Part shown: positions 27,631 to 37,663 of the stretch, piece after piece
Layout of the letters: each line of letters begins with the position of its first letter
How positions within the stretch are numbered: the stretch's first letter is position 1
NCBI GenBank assembly: GCA_016793095.1
Contig: JAEUJQ010000080.1
Span: 39,168-103,167 of the forward strand
DNA length: 64,000 nucleotides
Origin: Myxococcaceae bacterium
GTDB taxonomy: Bacteria > Myxococcota > Myxococcia > Myxococcales > Myxococcaceae
Direction: 5' to 3'
Program-made: the position numbers and the translations under genes
Notes under the pieces: model-generated
What the model was told of the DNA's origin: nothing
Seen by the model: only the letters and a program-made list of their open reading frames with translations
The model's database searches: none

Positions 27631-29880
27631 TCAGCTCCTCCGGTTGCCGCCGACCAGCATCTTGTCCGCCGGGATCCGCACCAGCACCGACGCCGTCAGC
27701 GTCGAGCGCCCACCCGGAGCCACCGTCACCCGCCACCGCCGCAGCCCCGCCGTCACCACCCCGTCCACGGGGCCGTCCGTCTTCTCCCAGCCCGGCTTCA
27801 CCTCGGCCTCCTCCACCTTGATGTCCTTCTCGGACTGCGGCACCACCGGCACCCGCTCGCGCACCTCGATGGCCGCCGGCGAGCCAAGCCGGTTGTTCAC
27901 CTCGATCTCCACGTCGTGCTTGAGCACCGTGGAGCCGCCCAGGAAGCCGCCCGTCGTCTCGGCGAAGTTCGTCTTCCGCGCGACCTTGATCGCCTCCTCG
28001 ACGCCCAGGCCCAGCCGCTCGGTGTTCGCGCCCGGAGGGATCGCCGGCATCGTCGTCGTCATCAGGAACTCGTCGCCCACCGACACCTCGACCGGCCCCG
28101 CGAGCAGCGCCGCCGTGGTGGCGTTCGAGATCGCCAGCGTGCGGAACACCTTCGGCTCCACCGCGGGCACGCAGACGTACTGCGGCGTCAGCCCCACCTG
28201 GCACGCCATCACGGGCACCGTGCTCCACATGCCCGTCGACGGCACGTCCACCGGGGCGACGCAGTCGTAGCGGAAGTCGAACTGATCGAACGACGCCACC
28301 AGCGTGCAGCGGGGAGGCACCGGCAGCGACGCCACCTTCATCGCCCGCTGCTGCCACGTCGACAGCAGCATCATCACCACGTCCACCTGCACCGAGACGC
28401 CGACCGCGAACACCGCCTCGAAGTCCGACACGTGCGACAGCTTGCCGCGCGCGCCTGCCACCTCGGGGCCCGGCATGCGCAGGCGGTCGTAGTCGAGCAG
28501 CCCCTCGGCCGGCGTGTACGTGGGGATGACGGGAGAGAACCCGCTGCCCGTCGGCGCGTCGCCACCCCAGCCGCCCTCGGCCTCCTCCTCGGGAAGAGAG
28601 GCAAAGTCGTCGGCCTCGTCGCGCATCGCGCCGCCGATCGCGTCGGCCACCGTGCCGAACACGCCGCCGCCCTTCGCCTGCGGCCGACGCATCGCCGCGG
28701 GAGCGGGCATGGACGCCATGGGTGCGCTGCGCGGCGGCGGAGCTCCCGGCGCCATCGGCTTCATCGCGCCCGTCGAGCGCCCGCGCGCAGGCATGGCGTC
28801 CTCGTCCGCCGGCATGGCGGCAGCGATCTCGGTGGTCGGCGCCTCGTACGAGACGGCTCGCTTCTTCTCCTTCTCGGCCTGACGCGGCTGCGGCTTCATC
28901 GGTGGCGCAGGGGGAGGCGGCGGCGCCGCGAAGCCCGTGGGCACCGACACCGACGTGGGCAACGCCGGCGGGATGGGGCGCGAGGCCGTGTCGTAGCCAT
29001 CGAAGAGCTCGTCCAGCCCAGGCGGCGGCGCGCGGAACCCCGGCTTCGGCGGCTGCGGCTGGGTGCGCCCGATGCGCAGGCTCTTCAGCTCGGGCACGTC
29101 TGTGCGGCGCAGCAGCGTGGCCGTCGAGAGCGCGAGCTTCACGCCCTTCCAGTCCTCGCCGGTGTCCTGCGCCACGGAGGCGCGCAGGCGCAGCGCTCCG
29201 CCCTGGAAGCCCTTCTCGAGGCGGAGCGTGTAGTTCGGCACCCAGCGCACGCCCGGCACCTGGTACTCGACCTCGATCTCGACCGGCCCCGCGGCCTCCA
29301 TCGACATCGCCAGCACGATCGCCCGCGTCACCTTCGCCTTCTGCGAGCGCTTCTCGGCCGACGCCTCGGCCAGCCGACGCTCCCGGAGCTGCGCCTCCTC
29401 GCGCGCGTCCTTGAGCTCCTTCTCGACGGCGCGCTTGTCCGAGAGCAGCTGCTTCATCTTCTCGTCCACGAAGGCGGTGAGGGCGAGGGTGGCCTCCACG
29501 GGCGCCGGCCTCGGCGGAGCCCCCTCTTCCCGCTCGAAGGGCAGCGGCTTCAGGTTCTGCAGCTCGCGCAGCTCGGCGTCGAGGCGGTTGAAGCGGGCCT
29601 CGAGGCGCGTCACCTCGAGCTTCGCGGCGTCGCGCGCCTTCGTCTCGGCCGACTCGTCCACCGCGTCGCCGAACTCCACGTCGAAGCCCGGCCGCACGTC
29701 GAGCACCCGCAGGCCCACCGGACCCGTCAGCACCCGCCCGCGAACGGAGCCGGGCACGAGGCTCAGGGGCAGGCCGACGACCCGCACCTCCCTGTCCACC
29801 CGGTCGAGCTTCGCGCGCCGTGTACAGACCGCGCCCTCCCGGTAGATGGTGATCGTCTCCAGCTCGCTCCCGACGTTCAT
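27631..29880 (-). CDS. DUF4139/MuiA-like protein with Pro-rich insert
   Basis: The 749-residue product is read from the ATG at 29880 (MNVGSELETITIYREGAV). It has the same plan as its neighbour: N-terminal strand domain, coiled coil (about residues 85-205), then DUF4139 starting VEYQVPGVRWVPNYTL. Inside DUF4139, residues about 285-460 are a long insertion rich in Pro, Ala and Met that looks disordered. The two genes are only three bases apart and probably arose by duplication. A heteromeric complex is plausible but unproven. Confidence 0.82.
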   Translation of the reverse strand: MNVGSELETITIYREGAVCTRRAKLDRVDREVRVVGLPLSLVPGSVRGRVLTGPVGLRVLDVRPGFDVEFGDAVDESAETKARDAAKLEVTRLEARFNRLDAELRELQNLKPLPFEREEGAPPRPAPVEATLALTAFVDEKMKQLLSDKRAVEKELKDAREEAQLRERRLAEASAEKRSQKAKVTRAIVLAMSMEAAGPVEIEVEYQVPGVRWVPNYTLRLEKGFQGGALRLRASVAQDTGEDWKGVKLALSTATLLRRTDVPELKSLRIGRTQPQPPKPGFRAPPPGLDELFDGYDTASRPIPPALPTSVSVPTGFAAPPPPPAPPMKPQPRQAEKEKKRAVSYEAPTTEIAAAMPADEDAMPARGRSTGAMKPMAPGAPPPRSAPMASMPAPAAMRRPQAKGGGVFGTVADAIGGAMRDEADDFASLPEEEAEGGWGGDAPTGSGFSPVIPTYTPAEGLLDYDRLRMPGPEVAGARGKLSHVSDFEAVFAVGVSVQVDVVMMLLSTWQQRAMKVASLPVPPRCTLVASFDQFDFRYDCVAPVDVPSTGMWSTVPVMACQVGLTPQYVCVPAVEPKVFRTLAISNATTAALLAGPVEVSVGDEFLMTTTMPAIPPGANTERLGLGVEEAIKVARKTNFAETTGGFLGGSTVLKHDVEIEVNNRLGSPAAIEVRERVPVVPQSEKDIKVEEAEVKPGWEKTDGPVDGVVTAGLRRWRVTVAPGGRSTLTASVLVRIPADKMLVGGNRRS

Positions 29881-29972
29881 GATCCCTCCGGATCGTGGCT
29901 CACGACACACTCAACGCGCTGACTCGCTGGTTGATGACACGACCTCGAGAAACGAGCGCGCCGACGAGTGGT

Positions 29973-31310
29973 TCAGCAGGCTTCCGTGCACTTCAGGGTT
30001 CGATCCTGCTGCACGGCGCACCGCCCCGACAGACACTCCGCGTCCTGGGTGCAGACGGTGCCGATGGGCCGTGACGCCGGCCGGCAGGTGAAGGTGTTGG
30101 TGGTGTCGCACCAGCCCGTCGCGCAGGGGATGCTGACGGTGGTGTCGGCATCGATGCGGAAGGCGCACGGCTCGTTGAGCGCCGCCGGGCCCGTGCAGGT
30201 GCCGGTGTCGCCGCTGCCCGAGGGCTTGCAGTACGTGTCCACCCCGGTGCAGTCGTTGCGGGACGGCTTGCACACCTGCCCGCGCGCCGGCGCCGCCTTG
30301 CAGATCTGCAGCATCAGATCGCAGCTCGCGCCGGCCTTGCACTGCTCCCCCACGAAGACGGAGTAGATGGAGCCGCGGCACGCCGTGTCGAGATCGTCGG
30401 GCGGTCGGCACGTGCCGGCGGTCGGCGCGCGGGCCGGGAAGCCGTTCCAGTTGATGTCGGAGCAGAGCAGCCCCGGCTGGCAGCTCCAGTGGAACTGGCA
30501 GGGCGCGTTCTCGGCCTTCGGGCGCACGCAGGTTCCCGTCGCGCCGTCGACGTACGGCACCACGTCACAGGCGAGCCCGGGCTCACAGGTGGACGGCACC
30601 GCGCGATCGAACTGGCAGCTGTCGCCCAGCTTGCGGCGCGGCCGGCAGGTGCCGAGGCAGATGAGATCGCTCTCGCACTCGGTGCTCGAGTCGCACGGGG
30701 TGTCGAGGGGCTTGAGCGGCGCGCACTTGCCGTCCATGCCGCAGACGAGGCCCGGCGCGCAGCCGAAGGCGCACGGCTCGCCCACCTTCGGCGACGAGGA
30801 GCACACGCCGCGGCACACGCCGTTGGGCTTGATGCAGACGGTGCCGGCGACGCACTCCTGCGCGTTCACGCACGTCTCGCCCGCGGGCACGTTGCCGATC
30901 AGCAGGCCCGTGCGGAACGTGCAGTCGGCGAAGGGGCGCGCGACGGAGCCCGGGTAGTCGGGCGGGAAGGTGGGCGGGCACGCGCTCGACGCCATGCGCC
31001 TCTCGCAGGCCGACACCTTCGACGGATCGACGCGCACGAGCTCGCGATCGAACGACTGCTGCAAGAGGCCGTACTCGGCGAGGCAGCGCGCGCGCTCGTT
31101 CTGCGTGCACGAGGCGTCGTCTTCGCGCTGGAAGGCGACGTAGCAGCGCTTCTTGAGGGCGCACTTCGCCGCCGTCAGCCGCTCGCAGGCCTCGGCGGGG
31201 CTCGTCACCACGCCCGCGTCCTCGACCATGCCCGAGTCGGGAGTCATCATCATCGGCGGAGGACAGCCGAGGAGGCCGGCCGCGAGGACGGCGAGGGCAG
31301 GGCGGAGCAC
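29973..31310 (-). CDS. Cys-rich lipoprotein with EB/Dickkopf-like repeats
   Basis: The 445-residue product starts at a GTG (31310) that puts a lipobox LLGC with Cys16 right after a hydrophobic leader. The mature protein has dozens of cysteines in repeats of the form C-x2-GLxC-x(4-6)-G-x-C-x-P, seen in many myxobacterial secreted lipoproteins and in small animal disulphide modules. No catalytic domain is present. The long open frame upstream of the GTG is opposite-strand sequence of the neighbouring lipoprotein gene and is not thought to be coded. It may be a surface or outer-membrane-vesicle protein. Confidence 0.78.
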   Translation of the reverse strand: MLRPALAVLAAGLLGCPPPMMMTPDSGMVEDAGVVTSPAEACERLTAAKCALKKRCYVAFQREDDASCTQNERARCLAEYGLLQQSFDRELVRVDPSKVSACERRMASSACPPTFPPDYPGSVARPFADCTFRTGLLIGNVPAGETCVNAQECVAGTVCIKPNGVCRGVCSSSPKVGEPCAFGCAPGLVCGMDGKCAPLKPLDTPCDSSTECESDLICLGTCRPRRKLGDSCQFDRAVPSTCEPGLACDVVPYVDGATGTCVRPKAENAPCQFHWSCQPGLLCSDINWNGFPARAPTAGTCRPPDDLDTACRGSIYSVFVGEQCKAGASCDLMLQICKAAPARGQVCKPSRNDCTGVDTYCKPSGSGDTGTCTGPAALNEPCAFRIDADTTVSIPCATGWCDTTNTFTCRPASRPIGTVCTQDAECLSGRCAVQQDRTLKCTEAC

Positions 31311-31439
31311 GGACGAGAACCTACCGCCCAAAGGCCCGCCACGGAACGCGCTTTTCCTGCGCTCCTCATGACTCGAACCGCCGTCGGGCCCGGGGGCACC
31401 ACTGCGATTGTTGGCTGGTCGGACCCGGGATGTCGGACA

Positions 31440-31919
31440 ATGCCTGTCGTGAAACGCGTTCGGCGGTCCCTGCTCGGGTTGATCCTCGCCATCTTCGGCT
31501 GCCCCGTCGACCCGCCTCCGCCGCTGCCCTCGAACGAACCGCCTTTCCTCATCCAGGGTTCGTGGCGGCCCGAGAGCCCCTTCACCTTCACGCTCGACGG
31601 AGGCTGTGGCGCAGTCTTCGCCGTTACCGTCTCGGACCCCGACGCCCGTGATCAGATCCTCCGGCCCTGGTGGCTCCTCGATGGCAAGCACTTCCGCTCG
31701 ACGCAGCCCACGGTCTTCAAGCCTGGTGAGGTCCAGCTCCGGTTGTTGGCCGGAGAGCTGGGCGATGGCGGCGTCCACCGGCTCCTGGTGCGCATCACCG
31801 ACACCACGTTCCTCGAGGACGGGGGCGCGGCGCCACGCGACTTCGGACAACTGGGGCAGGTCGAGGGCGGGCAGGTGTCCTTCGAGTGGACGGTCATCAC
31901 CGCCGACTCGGGTTGCTGA
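31440..31919 (+). CDS. Small lipoprotein of unknown function
   Basis: The 159-residue product begins MPVVKRVRRSLLGLILAIFGC, a classic basic-hydrophobic leader with Cys21 in a lipobox. The mature part starts with a short Pro-rich linker, then a beta-rich domain of about 120 residues containing a VTVSDPDARDQIL stretch reminiscent of Ig-like or cadherin-like strands. It is divergent from the Cys-rich lipoprotein (about 130 bases between starts) and its stop almost touches that of the convergent HEAT protein. Confidence 0.75.
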   Translation: MPVVKRVRRSLLGLILAIFGCPVDPPPPLPSNEPPFLIQGSWRPESPFTFTLDGGCGAVFAVTVSDPDARDQILRPWWLLDGKHFRSTQPTVFKPGEVQLRLLAGELGDGGVHRLLVRITDTTFLEDGGAAPRDFGQLGQVEGGQVSFEWTVITADSGC

Positions 31920-31921
31920 GC

Positions 31922-32650
31922 TCAGCCGCGCTTCTTCACGAGCCCGGCCTTGTCGACGAAGTACGGGTCGCTGACGCGCTTCTCGACCTTCTCGCGGTAG
32001 CCCTGCACCTCGAGCCCCGTCTCGTGCAGCACCTCGACGCACCGGGTCTGCACCCGCTTCGCGGTGTCGTCGTGCACCAGCAGCTCGAGGATCGGCTCGC
32101 GGGTCGAGGCGTCCTTCAGCGTGCCCAGCGTGCGCAGCGCAGTCATCTTCACGTCGTCAGACATGTCCTTCAGCATCGCGAGCGCGGCCTCGGTGATGCC
32201 CGGGCCGTGCTTTCCGTCGAGGAAGTGCAGCAGCACCTCCTTCTTCTCGGGGTCGCGCGTGTACTCGACGCCCAGGCGCTTCAGCTCGTCGATGACGATC
32301 TCCACGACCTTCTCCTGCGGGAGGATCGCCGCGAGGATCTTCACCGCCCAGCTCGAGGCCGCCTCGTTCTTCTTGAGGAAGTCCTTCACCGGCGGCACCG
32401 CCTGCTCGCCCTGCGCGACGATGGCGTCGAACACCATGCGCTTCTCGTCGGCGTCGGTCGTCTGGGGCTCCACCAGCATGGTGAAGCGCAGCATCAGCAC
32501 CGGCACGACCTCGGCGGACCCGGTCTGCACCAGCTCGTCGATGGCCTTCTGGCGGGCCTGCGCCTCACCGTACTTCTCGGTGATCTTCTTCTTCAGCTTC
32601 TGCGCCTTCTCGGCGGGCGAACTGCTCTTGAAGATGTCGAACAGACCCAT
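31922..32650 (-). CDS. HEAT-repeat protein
   Basis: The 242-residue product starts MGLFDIFKSSSPAEKAQKLK. It is a cytoplasmic, all-helical protein with at least three HEAT-like helix pairs, for example LAMLKDMSDDVKMTALRTLGTL and ILELLVHDDTAKRVQTRCVEVL. Such scaffolds bind protein partners. No catalytic motif is present. The DnaJ-type gene lies 39 bases upstream in the same direction, so it may help that chaperone, which is an inference from position only. Confidence 0.8.
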   Translation of the reverse strand: MGLFDIFKSSSPAEKAQKLKKKITEKYGEAQARQKAIDELVQTGSAEVVPVLMLRFTMLVEPQTTDADEKRMVFDAIVAQGEQAVPPVKDFLKKNEAASSWAVKILAAILPQEKVVEIVIDELKRLGVEYTRDPEKKEVLLHFLDGKHGPGITEAALAMLKDMSDDVKMTALRTLGTLKDASTREPILELLVHDDTAKRVQTRCVEVLHETGLEVQGYREKVEKRVSDPYFVDKAGLVKKRG

Positions 32651-32689
32651 GACGCGCGCGGCCTCGCATACCCGCGACTGAAAGGAAAC

Positions 32690-33646
32690 TCACAACTTCA
32701 GGGACGAGCGCACGGGCGCGGTGTAGTGGCTCTCGACCGCGTCCACCGCGTGCTTGAGCGCCGCCCCCTGACCGTCGGGCAGCTTCACCTGCACCACGAG
32801 GAAGAGATCGCCGGGCGGCTCACCGTGAAGGCCCGGCACGCCTTTGCCCCGCAGCCGCAGCCTGGTGCCCGAGTTGGTCCCGGGCTTCAGCGTCACCGTG
32901 CCCGAGCCGCCGAAGATGGGCACCTTGATCTCCGCGCCGTACATCGCTTCCTTCAACGTCACCGGCAGATCGACGAACAGATCGCGGTCGTCACGCCGCA
33001 CGAGCGGGTGCTCGGCCACCTGCAGATCGACGAACAGATCGCCCGGAGGCCCACCCCGATCGCCCGGCTCACCCTGGCCTGCGAGGCGCACCCGCGAACC
33101 TGTGTCCACCCCCGCGGGGATCCGCACCTCGAGCCGCTTGCCGTTGAGCGAGATCGTCTTCGTCACGCCCAGCACCGCGTCCTCGAGCGTGATCGTCATC
33201 GACGTCACCAGATCGCCGCCCGCCCGCGGCCCGCTCCGCCGCCCACGCCGCCCGCCACCACCCCCGAACATCTCGCCGAAGATGCTCTCGAAGTCGACCG
33301 GCCCACCGCCCTGCTGGAAGTCGAAGTTGAACCCGCCTGGCACGCCGCCCGCGAACCCGCCGTCTCCGCCGAAGCTGCCGTTCTTGTACGCCCGGTACTG
33401 CGCGGCCTTCTTCTCGTCCCAGCCCAGCTTCGCCGCGTCGTCGCCGAACTCGTCGTACAGCTTCCGCTTCGCAGGCTCCGACAAAATCTCGAACGCCTCG
33501 GTCACCTGCTTGAACTTCTCTTCCGCGGCCTTGTCGCCGGGGTTCACGTCAGGGTGGTACTGGCGCGCGAGCTTGCGGTACGCCTTCTTGATCTCGTCGT
33601 CCGACGCTTGCCGAGACACCCCGAGTCGCTGGTAGTAGTCCTTCAC
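32690..33646 (-). CDS. DnaJ-class chaperone, CbpA type
   Basis: The 318-residue product has a J domain (residues 1-65) with the HPD motif at 31-33 that stimulates DnaK ATPase. A Gly/Phe-rich linker (about 85-130) and two C-terminal peptide-binding beta domains follow. There is no cysteine-rich zinc finger, so it is CbpA-like rather than DnaJ proper. The GTG at 33646 gives the typical family start [10 protein letters not shown]; a GTG four codons further upstream would add residues without family support. The start region touches that of the divergent SurA-N gene. Confidence 0.9.
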   Translation of the reverse strand: MKDYYQRLGVSRQASDDEIKKAYRKLARQYHPDVNPGDKAAEEKFKQVTEAFEILSEPAKRKLYDEFGDDAAKLGWDEKKAAQYRAYKNGSFGGDGGFAGGVPGGFNFDFQQGGGPVDFESIFGEMFGGGGGRRGRRSGPRAGGDLVTSMTITLEDAVLGVTKTISLNGKRLEVRIPAGVDTGSRVRLAGQGEPGDRGGPPGDLFVDLQVAEHPLVRRDDRDLFVDLPVTLKEAMYGAEIKVPIFGGSGTVTLKPGTNSGTRLRLRGKGVPGLHGEPPGDLFLVVQVKLPDGQGAALKHAVDAVESHYTAPVRSSLKL

Positions 33647-33648
33647 CA

Positions 33649-34350
33649 ATGGCTTCACCCGCGGGCCACAGTAACCAGCACCACCGACGATGCCAGTGCC
33701 TCGTTCTGCTGGTGTTTTCGACGGTTGCGGCGGCGGATCCCCCGGGCGGAGGCGCGCTCGTTCAGGGGCGGGTCGTCGATCGCGCGGTGGCGTCGGTGGA
33801 CGGGAAGGTGATCACCCTCACCCAGCTCGAGTTCGAGACCCGCGTGCAGCTCGTCAATCGGGGAGGGATCGAGGCGGCCTTCGCCCGGCTCGACCGCGAC
33901 GATCTCACGAGCGGGCTCGAGCTGGCCATCGCCCAGCGCCTCGCCACCCTCGAGGCCGATCGCTTCGACGCGTGGCAGCTCGAGCCGGGTGAGCTCGAGC
34001 AGGCCGTCGCCAGCTTCCGCGATCGCATCGGCGGTGAGCTTCGCCTGCAGCAGTTCCTCGACGCCCAGGACGCCGATCTGACCGACGTCGGGCTCGTCTT
34101 GCGGCGCAGCATCCGGGCGGGGCGCGCCCTCGAGGGGCGGCTGCGGCTCAAGGCCAGCGCCTCCGAGGCCGAGGCCCGCCGCGCGAAGGCCGACGTGGTG
34201 GCGTGGCGAGCGCTGCCCATCGAGACGGTGCGCCAGCTCCTCACGAAGGAGCGCTTCGACAAGCTCGTCCAGCAGGAGCTCGCCCAGATCCGCAAAGCGA
34301 ACGACGTGCGCCTGCTCGCCTCCTTCCTGCCCGACGGCGGCACGCAATGA
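33649..34350 (+). CDS. Periplasmic SurA N-terminal domain protein
   Basis: The 233-residue product has a signal peptide (residues 1-29, ending VAAAD) and then the SurA/peptidyl-prolyl isomerase N-terminal chaperone pattern [20 protein letters not shown]. The rest is helical, with no rotamase domain, so it is a chaperone-only member. It probably guides outer-membrane proteins through the periplasm. Its stop overlaps the ATG of rimI (ATGA), so the two are co-translated. The start lies only two bases from that of the divergent dnaJ-like gene, so their promoters must extend into coding sequence. Confidence 0.78.
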   Translation: MASPAGHSNQHHRRCQCLVLLVFSTVAAADPPGGGALVQGRVVDRAVASVDGKVITLTQLEFETRVQLVNRGGIEAAFARLDRDDLTSGLELAIAQRLATLEADRFDAWQLEPGELEQAVASFRDRIGGELRLQQFLDAQDADLTDVGLVLRRSIRAGRALEGRLRLKASASEAEARRAKADVVAWRALPIETVRQLLTKERFDKLVQQELAQIRKANDVRLLASFLPDGGTQ

Positions 34351-34814
34351 GGCAGCTCGCGCCCGTGCTGCGCACCCGCCGCATGACGATCGCCGATCTG
34401 CCCGGCGTGATGGAGATCGAGAAGGAGGCCTTCACCAACCCCTGGTCCGTCGAGATGGTGAAGAAGGAGCTCACCCAGGACTGGTCCGTGGTGCTGCTGC
34501 TCGAGGAGTCCACGCCCTGGGGCTGGGAGCTGCGCGGCTTCGGGATCTTCTGGCTCGTCGCCGGCGAGGTGCACGTGCTGAACGTGGCCACCCACGTGGC
34601 CAGCCGACGCAAAGGCTACGGCCGAAGGTTGATGGACGAGGTGCTCGCGATGGGCCGCGCGCGCAGCTGCACCCTCGCCACCCTCGAGGTGCGGCGCAGC
34701 AACGCCGCCGCCATCGCCCTCTACACGCAGTTGGGATTCCGCACGGTTGGCATGCGGCCGCGCTACTACGCCGACAACCAGGAAGACGCCGCCGTGATGA
34801 TCATGGACTTGTGA
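34347..34814 (+). CDS. rimI: Ribosomal-protein-alanine N-acetyltransferase
   Basis: The 155-residue product is a GNAT-fold enzyme that transfers acetyl from acetyl-CoA to the N-terminal alanine of ribosomal protein S18. The pattern is typical: FTNPWSVEM near the start, [20 protein letters not shown] as the acetyl-CoA loop (R/QxxGxG/A), and [19 protein letters not shown] with Y as general acid. The product ends in a hydrophobic strand. The start overlaps the SurA-N gene stop. Proximity to rpsL and rpsG fits its ribosomal substrate. Confidence 0.85.
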   Translation: MRQLAPVLRTRRMTIADLPGVMEIEKEAFTNPWSVEMVKKELTQDWSVVLLLEESTPWGWELRGFGIFWLVAGEVHVLNVATHVASRRKGYGRRLMDEVLAMGRARSCTLATLEVRRSNAAAIALYTQLGFRTVGMRPRYYADNQEDAAVMIMDL

Positions 34815-34825
34815 GTCCGACTGCC

Positions 34826-34854
34826 TTGACACCCACGACGCGCCCATGTAGTCG
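34826..34854 (+). promoter_or_regulatory. Probable sigma-70-type promoter of rpsL-rpsG
   Basis: A perfect TTGACA box (34826-34831) is followed at 17 bases by TAGTCG (34849-34854), a weak match to TATAAT. It lies in the 71-base gap between rimI and rpsL, about 32 bases before the rpsL start codon. The -35 box and spacing are convincing; the -10 is poor. Confidence 0.5.
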
Positions 34855-34885
34855 GGCCGCCCTTTCCCTGAAGGAACCGTTTTTC

Positions 34886-35257
<372 letters not shown>

Positions 35258-35272
35258 TCAGGAGAATTCGCA

Positions 35273-35743
35273 ATGCCTCGTCGTCGCCTCCCCCCGAAGC
35301 GCAAGATCCTGCCGGACCCGAAGTTCCAGGATCGCCTGGTCGCCAAGTTCATCAACGACCTCATGCGGAAGGGCAAGAAGTCCACCGCTGAGCACATCGC
35401 CTACGGCGCCTTCGCCGTCGTCGAGGAGCGGGCCAAGGAAGAGCCCCTCAAGGTCTTCAAGCGCGCGCTCGACAACGTCAAGCCCGTGCTCGAGGTGAAG
35501 AGCCGCCGCGTCGGTGGCGCCACCTACCAGGTGCCCGTCGAGGTCCGCCAGGATCGCCGCGTGGCCCTCGCGATGCGGTGGATCATCGAGTACGGCTCCG
35601 ATCGTGGCGAGAAGACCATGATGGAGAAGCTCGCCGGCGAGATCATGGACGCGGCCAACAACCGCGGCAACGCCGTGAAGAAGAAGGAAGACACCCACAA
35701 GATGGCCGAGGCGAACAAGGCCTTCTCGCACTACCGCTGGTAA
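35273..35743 (+). CDS. rpsG: 30S ribosomal protein S7
   Basis: The 156-residue product is a full-length S7, the protein that organises the 3' domain of 16S r[13 protein letters not shown] at the start, [13 protein letters not shown] in the middle and NKAFSHYRW at the end are all typical. AGGAG sits nine bases before the ATG. In many bacteria fusA and tuf follow; here a terminator follows directly, so the str operon is split. Confidence 0.98.
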   Translation: MPRRRLPPKRKILPDPKFQDRLVAKFINDLMRKGKKSTAEHIAYGAFAVVEERAKEEPLKVFKRALDNVKPVLEVKSRRVGGATYQVPVEVRQDRRVALAMRWIIEYGSDRGEKTMMEKLAGEIMDAANNRGNAVKKKEDTHKMAEANKAFSHYRW

Positions 35744-35770
35744 GGCGAAGCGCTCTTCTGGGCAGACGCG

Positions 35771-35802
35771 GGGCTCCGGGAGACCGGGGCCCTTCGTCGT
35801 TT
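35771..35802 (+). terminator. Intrinsic terminator after rpsG
   Basis: A 9-bp G+C-rich stem (35771-35779 with 35784-35792, one G-U pair) closes a GAGA tetraloop and is followed by a short T-rich stretch, TTCGTCGTTT. It lies 28 bases after the rpsG stop. Confidence 0.8.
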
Positions 35803-35810
35803 CTGAAGCC

Positions 35811-36302
35811 TCAGTCGATGCCGAGCTCTTTCTCGACGTCGTCCCGATCGATCAGCTTGAAGGCGTGCAGCCACCACTCGCCCAGCACCCGGCGGAAGCT
35901 CACCTTCACCACCTTCACGTTGCCCTGGGAGTCCTCCAGCACGTAGTGGCGCACGATCATCCACTCGCCGAGGGTGAGCTGCTTCACGCGGTAGACAGTG
36001 GCGAGATCGTCCTTGCCGATCCACCGGGTGAGCTCGGCCGTCAGCTTCTCGGCCTCGCTCTCGAACAGGGGCAGCTGGCGGGGAGGCACCCGGAGCAGCA
36101 GCTCCGTCAGGCACCGGGGCCGCGCCTTGAACTCGAGCGCGCAGGCCTGCAGGTCGGTCTCCCAGGCGTCGGGGTGCACCAGCGGCTGGGCGATCGGGCT
36201 CCCGCGGCGGGTCATGGCCGCGTCCACCTTCTTCGCAGGCGGATCGGCCAGGGCCTCGCCCGCCAGCACCGCCATCAGCACCTGGAAGACCGCTCGACGC
36301 AC
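35811..36302 (-). CDS. Exported protein of unknown function (163 aa)
   Basis: The product starts at a GTG and has a signal peptide with likely cleavage after ALA (residue 19). The mature part has few conserved-looking features: a pair of cysteines (CALEF, RCLTEL) that could bridge, and a beta-rich C-terminal half (EWMIVRHYVLEDSQGNVKVVKVSF) resembling a small nuclear-transport-factor-like or cystatin-like fold. No family is assigned. It is convergent with rpsG across the terminator. Confidence 0.7.
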   Translation of the reverse strand: MRRAVFQVLMAVLAGEALADPPAKKVDAAMTRRGSPIAQPLVHPDAWETDLQACALEFKARPRCLTELLLRVPPRQLPLFESEAEKLTAELTRWIGKDDLATVYRVKQLTLGEWMIVRHYVLEDSQGNVKVVKVSFRRVLGEWWLHAFKLIDRDDVEKELGID

Positions 36303-36357
36303 GGCAGGAAAACCCCCGGCGCTCCGCGGGTGTGAAGGCGATCGAAGACACAGTGCG

Positions 36358-37263
36358 TCAGCGGCGGCTGGCGACGAGGGCGGCGCTCACCACGGCGGCC
36401 GCGCCGAGCCACTGCAGGGCCGTCATCGTCTCCCCGAGGAAGAGGAGGCCGCAGATCGCCGCGCTGACGGGCTCCAGCGTGCTGATGACCGAGGCCCGGT
36501 TGGCGCCGATGCGCGCCATGCCGAACAGCAGCAGCGGAACGGGCACCACCGAGCCCAGCAGCACCAGCCCCACCACCGACGGCCAGGCGGAGGCGGCACC
36601 CGAGAACGAGGTCTCGCCCTGCACGATCGCGCCGATCGCGAACACCGCCGCGGCGCTCGTGCTGATGACGGCGCTCGCGAAGGTGGGCGGGACTCCCGGC
36701 TGAACGCGCGAGCCCACGAGGACGTAGCCCGAGTAGGCCACCGCGCTCCCCACGCCGAGCAGCACGCCGAGCACCTCGAGCGCGCCCGCCGGAGCCCCCA
36801 CCACCAGCGCCGTGCCGCTCAGCGAGAGGGCGAGCGCGACCAGGCCCACGACGCCGAGACGTTCGCCGAAGATGACGCGCGAGACGAGGGCCACCAGGGC
36901 CGGGAACAGGTAGAGCAGCACCGCCGTCACCGCGATGGGAATGCGCCGCGACGACTCGAAGTACAGCCAGGCCTCGCCGACGAAGAGGACCCCCAGCGCG
37001 AACAAGCCCGCCAGCTTCCCGCGGGGCAGGGGGGCTGGCTCGTTCCGCGAGAGCGCGATCGCCCACAGCACCGCCGCACCCCCGAGGAAGCGCAGGAACG
37101 ACATCTGCGCGACCGGCACACCCGCCTCGGCGAGGGCGCGGTTGAAGACGGACAGGGTGCCGAAGGACAGGCCCGAGACGGCCACCATCAGCCCGCCGAA
37201 AAGCTGCTCCCGCCGTTCCACGAGCCCTTTCGCGTGATCCAACAGCCGGGCGCCGTACATCAT
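36358..37263 (-). CDS. DMT-superfamily (EamA) transporter
   Basis: The 301-residue product is an inner-membrane protein with about ten hydrophobic helices arranged as two EamA repeats, a plan used for export of amino acids, metabolites or nucleotide sugars. The second repeat carries the conserved ISTLEPVSAAICG followed by FLGE. The start at 37263 (MMYGARLLDHAK) is chosen because the long upstream extension overlaps the divergent gene and is Ser/Thr-rich. The substrate cannot be told from sequence. Confidence 0.88.
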   Translation of the reverse strand: MMYGARLLDHAKGLVERREQLFGGLMVAVSGLSFGTLSVFNRALAEAGVPVAQMSFLRFLGGAAVLWAIALSRNEPAPLPRGKLAGLFALGVLFVGEAWLYFESSRRIPIAVTAVLLYLFPALVALVSRVIFGERLGVVGLVALALSLSGTALVVGAPAGALEVLGVLLGVGSAVAYSGYVLVGSRVQPGVPPTFASAVISTSAAAVFAIGAIVQGETSFSGAASAWPSVVGLVLLGSVVPVPLLLFGMARIGANRASVISTLEPVSAAICGLLFLGETMTALQWLGAAAVVSAALVASRR

Positions 37264-37270
37264 CACGGGC

Positions 37271-37663
37271 ATGAACGCGATCCTGGTGAAGGAAGTCCTC
37301 TGCCGCGCCGACGTCGAGGCGCTGAGCCCGGTCGAGAAGGCGCAGCTGGCCTCGGCGGGGAGCGAGACCGTGGGCGCGGCCACGCTCGACGACGTCATCC
37401 GCTGGTCGCGCAAGGAGCTGCTCGGCTGGCATCACCTGCGCATCGAGTCCGCGCCCGGCGTCATCGCGTACGACGCGTGGCTGCTCGCGAATGGAGACGA
37501 CGGCGTCTTCTTCGAGCCCGGCGCGCCGGCGCACTGCGGCCTGGGCGTGTCCCAGACCCTCGTGTCGGATCTGACCGGTCAGCGTGACGCAGCGGTGGCG
37601 CAACTGCAGGACGCGCTGGACGCGTTCGAGGCGCCGCCGTTCAAGGAGTGGCGTCGCGACTGA
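37271..37663 (+). CDS. Hypothetical protein (130 aa)
   Basis: A small soluble protein, MNAILVKEVLCRADV at the start, with helical N- and C-terminal parts. I recognise no domain. It is divergent from the DMT transporter with only seven bases between the start codons, and its end overlaps the convergent gene at 37641 by about 23 bases. Confidence 0.6.
   Translation: MNAILVKEVLCRADVEALSPVEKAQLASAGSETVGAATLDDVIRWSRKELLGWHHLRIESAPGVIAYDAWLLANGDDGVFFEPGAPAHCGLGVSQTLVSDLTGQRDAAVAQLQDALDAFEAPPFKEWRRD

Noticed and set aside
30489..31439. Long plus-strand frame ahead of the small lipoprotein
   Set aside because: It is antisense to the Cys-rich lipoprotein gene; the real start has a leader peptide at 31440.
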